Assembly (NCBI RefSeq): GCF_018327705.1
Contig: NZ_BNEM01000002.1
Coordinates: 2,046,001-2,110,000, forward strand
DNA: 64,000 nucleotides
Source of the DNA: Catellatospora sp. TT07R-123
GTDB taxonomy: Bacteria; Actinomycetota; Actinomycetes; Mycobacteriales; Micromonosporaceae
Reading direction: 5' to 3'
Under the pieces are notes generated by a model. It did not search any database and had not been told where the DNA came from. It was given only the letters and a program-made list of their open reading frames with translations. Numbering within the stretch: the first letter of the stretch is position 1; every line of letters starts with the position of its first letter. Shown here piece by piece: positions 58,044 through 64,000 of this stretch. Made by a program: the position numbers and the translations under genes.

Positions 58044-59198
58044 CTACCAGTCGGCGGGCGGTTCGGCCCCCTGGACCGTCTCGCCGCAGGCCTCGATGGC
58101 CGAGTTGTACACCTCCAGCACCCGCGCGGCGACCACCGGCCAGTCGTACCCGGAGATCACCTTCGTGGCGTGCTCGACCAGGGCCTCGCGGCGCGGCCGG
58201 TCGTCCAGCAGCGACGTGATCGTCGCGGCCAGCGCGGCGGAGTCGCCGTTGGGGAACAGCGCCCCGGCCCGGCCGCCGTCCAGCACCCGCCGGAACGCGT
58301 CCAGGTCGGTGGCGACCACCGGGGCGCCCGCCGCCATCGCCTCGGTGAGGATCATGCCGAACGACTCGCCGCCGGTGTTGGGCGCGATGTACAGGTCGAC
58401 GCTGCGCAGCATCCGCGCCTTGTCCTGCTCCGACACCTTGCCCAGGAACGTGGTGCGCCGCGCGATCACGTCCGGCAGGCCTAGGTCGGCCACGTCGCCC
58501 GGCCCGGCCAGCAGCAGCCGCAGCCCGGGACGCTGCGGCATCAGCTCCTCCAGCGCCTTGGCCAGCACGTCGAAGCCCTTGCGCGGCTCGGTGAACCGGC
58601 CCAGGAAGCCGACGGTGCCGCCGTGACCCGGCCCGCACTCCCCCGGCCAGCCGTCCAGCGGCAGCGCCCCCGCGAACTGGGCCACCGAGACCCCGTTGGG
58701 GATCTCCACCGCGCCGCCGTCGAGGTGCTCGACCTGGACCCGGCGGGCCAGCTCGCTGACCGCGATGCGGCCGGTGATCCGCTCCAGCACCACCTGGAGC
58801 ACGCCCTGCACCGCGGCCAGGGCCCGCGAGCGGGTGATCGCGGTGTGGAAGGTGGCCACGACCGGGCCGCGCGCCGACATCACCGCCAGCATGGACAGGC
58901 TCGGGGCCAGCGGTTCGTGCACGTGCAGCACGTCGAAGTCACCGTTATGCAGCCAGCGCCGCACCCGGGCGGCCGACAGCGGGCCGAAGTTCAGCCGGGC
59001 CACCGAGCCGTTGTACGGCACCGGCACCGCCCGCCCGGCGGCCACCACGTACGGCGGGAGCGGCTGGTCGTCGTCGGCCGGGGCGAGCACGCTCACCTCG
59101 TGGCCCATCGAGATCAGCGTCTCGGCGAGGTCCCGGATGTGGAACTGCACGCCGCCCGGCACGTCCAGCGAGTACGGGCAGACGATTCCGATCCGCAC
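58044..59198 (-). CDS. pimA: Phosphatidylinositol alpha-mannosyltransferase
   Basis: 384 residues. GT-B, GT4 family. Starts MRIGIVCPYSLDVPGGVQFH, then EIPNGVSV, GFLGRFTEPRKGFDVLAKAL and the nucleotide-sugar EX7E region NTGGESFGMILTEAMA. Transfers the first mannose from GDP-mannose to phosphatidylinositol at the cytoplasmic membrane face. Begins one base after the acyltransferase stop. Confidence 0.93.
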   Translation of the reverse strand: MRIGIVCPYSLDVPGGVQFHIRDLAETLISMGHEVSVLAPADDDQPLPPYVVAAGRAVPVPYNGSVARLNFGPLSAARVRRWLHNGDFDVLHVHEPLAPSLSMLAVMSARGPVVATFHTAITRSRALAAVQGVLQVVLERITGRIAVSELARRVQVEHLDGGAVEIPNGVSVAQFAGALPLDGWPGECGPGHGGTVGFLGRFTEPRKGFDVLAKALEELMPQRPGLRLLLAGPGDVADLGLPDVIARRTTFLGKVSEQDKARMLRSVDLYIAPNTGGESFGMILTEAMAAGAPVVATDLDAFRRVLDGGRAGALFPNGDSAALAATITSLLDDRPRREALVEHATKVISGYDWPVVAARVLEVYNSAIEACGETVQGAEPPADW

Positions 59199-59199
59199 G

Positions 59200-60096
59200 T
59201 CACTCCTTGGGGTCGGGGGTGCCCGGCTCGGACAGCCACAGCTTCTGCAGCATGTGCCAGTCTGCCGGGTTGGCTGCGATGCCGCGGGCCAGCCCGTCGG
59301 CGACCTGCTGCGTCAGCAGGCGCACGCGCACGTCGAGGGGGGCGCCCGGATCGGGCAGGGGCAGCGGGCCGGTCACCCGGCCGCAGGGGGCGTCGGGTTC
59401 GTACCACATGTCGACGACGAACAGGGGTGCGCCGGTGCGCAGCGCCAGCAGGGCCGGACCGGCCGGCATCCGGGTGCGGCCGCCGAAGAACTCCACCTCG
59501 ACGCCGCGCGCCGACAGGTCCCGGTCGGCCAGCAGCGGCACGATGTGCGCCTGGCCGAGACGCTCGGCCAGCAGGTCGACCGGCGAGCCGCTGCCGCCGG
59601 TGGTCGGGATGATGCTCATGCCCAGGCCCTCGCGGAACTCCAGGAACCGCTGGTAGAGGCCTTCGGGGCGGAGCCGCTCGGCGACGGTGGTCAGCGGCAG
59701 GCCGTGCGCGGTGACCATCGCCCCGGCCGCGTCCCAGTTGCCCGCGTGCGGCAGTGCCACGATGGCGCCCGTGCCCGCCTCGTGCGCATCGGCGAGCTTG
59801 TGGAAGTCGTGCAGCCGGAACCCGTCGCGCAGCTGCGCGGGGCTCTGCGACGGCAGGCGGAAGGCTTCGAGCCAGTAGCGGGCGTACGAGCGCATCGCGG
59901 CGCGCAGCAGCTCCGGCGGGACCGGGCCGCCCAGCACGATGCCCAGGTTGCGCTCCAGCCGCTGTACCCCCGGACCGCGCTTGTTCGCGGCCCGGTCGGC
60001 CCCGGCCCGGAACAGGGCCGAGGCGGCCCGGTGCGGCATCGCCCGGACCAGCCGCCAGCCCCCGGCGTAGCTCAGGTCGACCAGGCGGTCCTTCAC
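59200..60096 (-). CDS. patA: Phosphatidylinositol mannoside acyltransferase
   Basis: 298 residues. LpxL/HtrB-like acyltransferase: the H-x4-D motif in LPHAGNWDAAGAM, then FLEFREGLGMSIIP and LLADRDLSARGVEVEFFGG. Acylates the mannose of PIM1/PIM2. Overlaps pgsA by four bases, and pimA follows. Confidence 0.92.
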   Translation of the reverse strand: MKDRLVDLSYAGGWRLVRAMPHRAASALFRAGADRAANKRGPGVQRLERNLGIVLGGPVPPELLRAAMRSYARYWLEAFRLPSQSPAQLRDGFRLHDFHKLADAHEAGTGAIVALPHAGNWDAAGAMVTAHGLPLTTVAERLRPEGLYQRFLEFREGLGMSIIPTTGGSGSPVDLLAERLGQAHIVPLLADRDLSARGVEVEFFGGRTRMPAGPALLALRTGAPLFVVDMWYEPDAPCGRVTGPLPLPDPGAPLDVRVRLLTQQVADGLARGIAANPADWHMLQKLWLSEPGTPDPKE

Positions 60097-60728
60097 GCGG
60101 CGTCACCGCCGGCGGTGCGGACCTGCTCCAGCTTGTACACGTGCCACATGCGCTGCCAGATCGTGTAGATCGAGCCCGCCGCGAGCAGCCACAGCGAGGC
60201 GGGCAGCCCCCAGCTCAGCCCGGCGACCGAGGTCAGCAGGGCGCCCACGCCGATGGTGATCAGGCGCTCGGCCCGCTCGACCAGGCCGACGTTGCAGGAC
60301 ATGCCCAGGCCCTCGGCGCGGGCCTTGACGTACGACACGACCTGCCCGGCGACCAGGCAGATCAGCGCCGCGACCAGGGTCGGCCGGTCGTCGATCGCGG
60401 CGAACCACCAGATCAGGCCGGCGAAGACCGCCCCGTCGGCGACGCGGTCCATGGTCGAGTCGAGCAGTGCGCCGTACCGGCTGGCGCTGCCGCGCTGGCG
60501 GGCCATGGACCCGTCCATCACGTCGGTCAGGGCGCACAGCGTGATCACGATGGTCGCGGCCAGGAAGTGGCCGTGCGCGACGAGCGTGAACGAACCCGCC
60601 AGCACGCCCGCGGTGCCCAGCACCGTGACCGCGTTGGGGCTGACGCCCATGCGCAGCAGGGCCCGGCTGAGGGGGTCGAGCAGCCTGGCGGTGCCCGCCT
60701 TGCCGACCACGCTGAAGATCTTCGCCAT
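60093..60728 (-). CDS. pgsA: CDP-alcohol phosphatidyltransferase, phosphatidylinositol phosphate synthase
   Basis: 211 residues from ATG 60728 (MAKIFSVV). Membrane enzyme with the CDP-OH-P signature: DVMDGSMARQRGSASRYG, then LLDSTMD. Context with patA and pimA fixes the product as phosphatidylinositol phosphate rather than PGP. No clear ribosome site at the chosen start; upstream in-frame starts exist at 60785. Confidence 0.93.
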   Translation of the reverse strand: MAKIFSVVGKAGTARLLDPLSRALLRMGVSPNAVTVLGTAGVLAGSFTLVAHGHFLAATIVITLCALTDVMDGSMARQRGSASRYGALLDSTMDRVADGAVFAGLIWWFAAIDDRPTLVAALICLVAGQVVSYVKARAEGLGMSCNVGLVERAERLITIGVGALLTSVAGLSWGLPASLWLLAAGSIYTIWQRMWHVYKLEQVRTAGGDAA

Positions 60729-60866
60729 GATGGCGCTAACGATAGCGGTGTGGTCCACCCGCGCCGACATCGGCGACACGGGCATGCCAGGGTTGTGGCC
60801 GAACGCCCGAGATGGGTGTGGAATCGGAAACAATGCAGTAACCGAACATGGACTGGAGGCTGCGGC

Positions 60867-63026
60867 ATGGCGCGCGGTGACAAGGAGAAGGTCTCGCAGG
60901 CTCCGGCGCAGGTCGCGCAGCAGCCCGGGGAGGTCCGCAACGTCGTCCTGGTCGGCCACGCGGGCAGCGGCAAGACCACCCTGGTGGAGGCGCTGCTGGC
61001 GGCGACCGCGACGATCAGCCGGGCGGGCAGCGTCACCGAGGGTACGACCGTGAGCGACCACGACCCGGCCGCGGTGAAGCAGCAGCGCTCGGTCGCCCTG
61101 GCCTGCGCCCCGCTCAGCCACGACGGCGTGAAGATCAACCTGCTGGACACGCCCGGCTACGCCGACTTCGTCGGGGAGCTGCGCGCGGGCCTGCGGGCCG
61201 CCGACGCCGCCCTGTTCGTGGTGTGCGCCGCCGACGGCATGGACGCCGCCACCGCCGCCCTGTGGGACGAGTGCGCCGCCGTCGGCATGCCCCGCGCCGT
61301 GGCGATCAGCCGCCTGGACCACCCGCGCGCCGACTTCGACGAGGCGCTGGCCCTGTGCCAGCGAGTCTTCGGCGAGGAGATCCAGCCGCTGTACCTGCCC
61401 ATGCACGGCGACGACGGCCAGTCGGTGGAGGGCCTGATCGGCCTGATCAGCCAGCGGGTGTACGACTACTCCGGCGGCTACCCGCCCCAGGTGCGCGAGC
61501 CCGACCCGCAGCACCTGCCCGCCATCGAGGAGTCCCGCGGCGAGCTGCTGGAAGGCATCATCGCCGAGAGCGAGGACGAGACCCTGATGGACCGGTACCT
61601 CGCCGGCGAGGACATCGACCCGCAGGTGATCGTCGACGACCTGGAGAAGGCCGTCGCCCGGGGCCACTTCCACCCGGTGGTGCCGGTCTGCGCCGCCACC
61701 GGCGTGGGCCTGGACGCGCTGCTGGAGCTGCTCACCCGCGCCTTCCCGACGCCGCTGGAGCACCCGCTGCCCGCCGTCACCGGCGTCGACGGCTCGCCGC
61801 GCGACGAGCTGGAGTGCGACCCGGCCGGCCCGCTGGTGGCCGAGGTCGTCAAGACCACCGTCGACCCGTACGTGGGCCGCGTCAGCCTGGTCCGGGTCTT
61901 CTCCGGCACACTGCGCCCGGACACCCCGGTGCACATCAGCGGGCACGGCCTGGCCGAGCGCGGCCACCCCGACCACGACGCCGACGAGCGGATCACCCAC
62001 ATCTACTCGCCGCTCGGCTCGGCCCTGCGCGAGGTGCCGCTGTGCGTGGCGGGCGACATCTGCGCGATCACGAAGTCGAGCGCGGCCGAGACCGGCGACA
62101 CCATCTCGGGCAAGGACAGGCCGCTGCTGGTGGCGCCGTGGCGGATGCCCGAGCCGCTGCTGCCGGTCGCGGTGGTGCCCAAGACCCGCTCCGACGAGGA
62201 CGCGCTGGCCAAGAACCTGGCCAAGCTCGTGGCGGGCGACCCGACGCTGCGGCTGGAGCGCAACCCGGAGACGCACCAGCTGGTGCTGTGGTGCATGGGC
62301 GAGGCCCACGCCGACGTGGTCCTCGACCGGCTGCGGACCGGCGGCGTCGAGCTGTCCACCGAACCGGCGAAGGTCGCCCTGCGCGAGGCGTTCGGCGCCG
62401 CCGCCAGCGGCAGCGGCCGCCACGTCAAGCAGTCCGGCGGGCACGGGCAGTACGCGGTGTGCGCGATCGAGCTGGAGCCGCTGCCGCGCGGCGCCGGGAT
62501 CGAGTTCGTCGACAAGATCGTGGGCGGGGCGATCCCGCACAACTACATCCCCAGCGTCGAGAAGGGCGTACGCGCCCAGGCCGAGCGCGGCATCGTCGCC
62601 GGCTACCCGGTGGTCGACTTCCGGGTGACCCTGGTCGACGGCAAGGCGCACAGCGTCGACTCGTCCGACGCGGCGTTCCAGACGGCGGGCAGCATGGCGC
62701 TCAAGGACGCGGCGGAGAAGGCGCAGATCGCGCTGCTGGAGCCGGTCGACGAGGTGGTGATCACGGTGCCGGACACGGCGGTCGGCGCGGTGATGAGCGA
62801 CCTGTCCGGGCGGCGCGGCCGCGTGCTGGGGTCGGAGTCGGACCCGGCGGGCGGCGAGCGTACCCAGATCCGGGCCGAGGTGCCCGCGCTGGAGTTGCAG
62901 CGGTACCTGGTGGACCTGCGGTCGATGACGGCTGGGGCGGGGACGTTCACGCGGGAGTTCACCCGCTACGAGCCCATGCCCGGCCACCTGGCCGACCAGG
63001 CCCGCAAGGAGCACACCACCCGCTGA
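60867..63026 (+). CDS. EF-G-like GTPase (EF-G2-type paralogue)
   Basis: 719 residues from ATG 60867, seven bases after GGAGG. P-loop GHAGSGKTTLVEALLA, G3 LDTPGYADF, and domains II-V of EF-G architecture. The guanine-specificity motif NKxD reads SRLD and switch I is reduced (GSVTEGTTVSDHDP), unlike the housekeeping fusA. This is the actinobacterial EF-G2-like group, whose role in translation is unclear. It is divergent from pgsA. Confidence 0.92.
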   Translation: MARGDKEKVSQAPAQVAQQPGEVRNVVLVGHAGSGKTTLVEALLAATATISRAGSVTEGTTVSDHDPAAVKQQRSVALACAPLSHDGVKINLLDTPGYADFVGELRAGLRAADAALFVVCAADGMDAATAALWDECAAVGMPRAVAISRLDHPRADFDEALALCQRVFGEEIQPLYLPMHGDDGQSVEGLIGLISQRVYDYSGGYPPQVREPDPQHLPAIEESRGELLEGIIAESEDETLMDRYLAGEDIDPQVIVDDLEKAVARGHFHPVVPVCAATGVGLDALLELLTRAFPTPLEHPLPAVTGVDGSPRDELECDPAGPLVAEVVKTTVDPYVGRVSLVRVFSGTLRPDTPVHISGHGLAERGHPDHDADERITHIYSPLGSALREVPLCVAGDICAITKSSAAETGDTISGKDRPLLVAPWRMPEPLLPVAVVPKTRSDEDALAKNLAKLVAGDPTLRLERNPETHQLVLWCMGEAHADVVLDRLRTGGVELSTEPAKVALREAFGAAASGSGRHVKQSGGHGQYAVCAIELEPLPRGAGIEFVDKIVGGAIPHNYIPSVEKGVRAQAERGIVAGYPVVDFRVTLVDGKAHSVDSSDAAFQTAGSMALKDAAEKAQIALLEPVDEVVITVPDTAVGAVMSDLSGRRGRVLGSESDPAGGERTQIRAEVPALELQRYLVDLRSMTAGAGTFTREFTRYEPMPGHLADQARKEHTTR

Positions 63027-63077
63027 CCCCGGCCCGGGGCGGCGCCGCCCGGCCGGTCTGCGGCCGGGCGGCACGGC

Positions 63078-63875
63078 TCACGTGGCCGCGTGCTGGGCCG
63101 CCGCCGCGCGCAGGGCGGAGACGGTGACCAGGCGCAGGCCGCGGTCGCGCAGCCCGGTGATGATCTCGGCGAGGTGATCGATGGTCACCAGGCGATCCCG
63201 GTCGCCCACGTCATGGGCCAGGATGATCGCCCCGGGCCGGGCTGCCGCGGCCGTGTCGGCCGCGATCCCGCCCGGATCGGCCCTGAACACGTCCTCGCGC
63301 ATCCGCTGCGACCACATCACCACGTCGTAGCCGAGCTCCTCGGCCACCGTGAGCGTGGTCCCGCCCAGGTGCCCCCACGGCGGGCGCATCAGCGTGGGCT
63401 CGCGGCCGACCACGTCGGCGATCGCGTCGTGGCAGCGGCGCAGCTGGTCGCGTACGCCCTTGTCGTCGCGCTGGGCGAGATCCTTGTGGGCCCAGGTGTG
63501 GTTGCCGACCTCGTGGCGGGCGTACCGGTCGCGGACGAGGGCGGCGTTGCGCCGCAGCCGCTCGCCGACGACGAAGAACGTGGCCGGGGCGTCGAGCCGG
63601 TCGAGGGTGTCCAGGACCCGGGGCGTCCAGTCGGGTTCCGGGCCGTCGTCGAAGGTCAGCGCGACGAGCGGCTGCTCGGTGTGCACGTGCCACAGCACGT
63701 CGACCGTGCCCCGCTCGTGCCAGCCAAGCTCGTTGCCGGCGGGCGCGTACCCGCCGTCGATGGGCAGGCGGTCCGGTCCGAACCACTCACGTCCGCGCAG
63801 CACCCCGAGCGTGGCGGCGGCACCGCCGAGCGCGGCCAGCCCGCCTCGCACCAGCCCGCGGCGCGACACCCCCAT
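63078..63875 (-). CDS. Polysaccharide deacetylase (NodB-homology) with a Tat signal
   Basis: 265 residues from ATG 63875; an in-frame ATG at 63923 is the alternative. SRRGLVRGGLAALGG is a twin-arginine signal. The NodB domain shows LTFDDGPEPDW (catalytic Asp and first metal Asp), VGNHTWAHKDLA (H-x3-H), MRPPWGHLGG, and ILAHDVGD with the C-terminal catalytic histidine. Probably deacetylates a cell-wall or extracellular glycan; the substrate is not shown. The last 125 bases of the window hold no further gene I can support. Confidence 0.92.
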   Translation of the reverse strand: MGVSRRGLVRGGLAALGGAAATLGVLRGREWFGPDRLPIDGGYAPAGNELGWHERGTVDVLWHVHTEQPLVALTFDDGPEPDWTPRVLDTLDRLDAPATFFVVGERLRRNAALVRDRYARHEVGNHTWAHKDLAQRDDKGVRDQLRRCHDAIADVVGREPTLMRPPWGHLGGTTLTVAEELGYDVVMWSQRMREDVFRADPGGIAADTAAAARPGAIILAHDVGDRDRLVTIDHLAEIITGLRDRGLRLVTVSALRAAAAQHAAT

Positions 63876-64000
63876 ACCGCCGATGCTCCCCTGCTCCGCC
63901 GACCGGCGGCCCCCGATTCCCATGTTGATCAGAGGGTTTCCCCCGGGTCAAGGGTTGCAGGCCGGCCGAGTGACCTGGCACACGTGCGCGCGGCCGCGCC

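Overview
The window is about 70% G+C or more, uses GTG starts freely, and keeps the gene order typical of actinobacteria: aroC-aroK-aroB-aroQ, ruvX-mltG-aroE, hisS-PPIase-rel-apt-secF-secD-yajC-ruvB-ruvA-ruvC-yebC-pdxT and pdxS-pimA-patA-pgsA. Phosphatidylinositol-mannoside genes, an EF-G paralogue and the intergenic repeat style fit a filamentous actinomycete, most likely Micromonosporaceae (inference). This is mainly conserved chromosomal core with local insertions and tandem duplications. I see no tRNA, rRNA, CRISPR array, prophage or transposase gene.

Layout. 1-4,100: end of a transporter lipoprotein, a small secreted-repeat lipoprotein, then the shikimate operon aroC-K-B-Q on the minus strand. 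4,100-12,430: an insertion-like block holding a small lipoprotein, a 6.3-kb secreted RHS/YD-repeat polymorphic-toxin-like gene and a Tat-exported glycerophosphodiesterase. 12,540-22,660: three tandem MltG-like murein lytic transglycosylases with aroE between copies 1 and 2, ruvX, two small membrane proteins, a membrane protein with about twenty charged 11-12-residue repeats, and rarA. 22,760-32,850: a GNAT, a zinc-peptidase-like membrane protein, a sugar-nucleotide reductase-like SDR, aspS, a two-component system, a secreted lectin-like protein and a GH3 hexosaminidase. 32,900-47,230: hisS, an MBL-fold hydrolase, three tandem membrane-anchored cyclophilins, a 48-residue membrane protein, rel, apt, secDF-yajC and ruvABC. 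47,230-57,350: accessory genes (alpha/beta hydrolase lipoprotein, TetR-regulated MFS exporter with paired operators, VOC protein, pterin dehydratase) around yebC, pdxT and pdxS, with a PLP lyase/Lrp pair wedged between the two pdx genes. 57,500-64,000: phosphatidylinositol mannoside synthesis, an EF-G paralogue and a polysaccharide deacetylase.

How it fits together. The core genes supply chorismate, PLP, aminoacyl-tRNAs, (p)ppGpp, Holliday-junction processing and Sec export. Many accessory genes act at the envelope: three MltGs, GH3, three cyclophilins, the deacetylase, GDPD and the RHS protein.

Most notable: two separate tandem triplications of envelope genes (mltG, cyclophilin), each with a divergent member; the RHS gene followed by a possible immunity lipoprotein; the charged-repeat membrane protein; and related intergenic palindromic elements, four of which lie in gaps between convergent genes.
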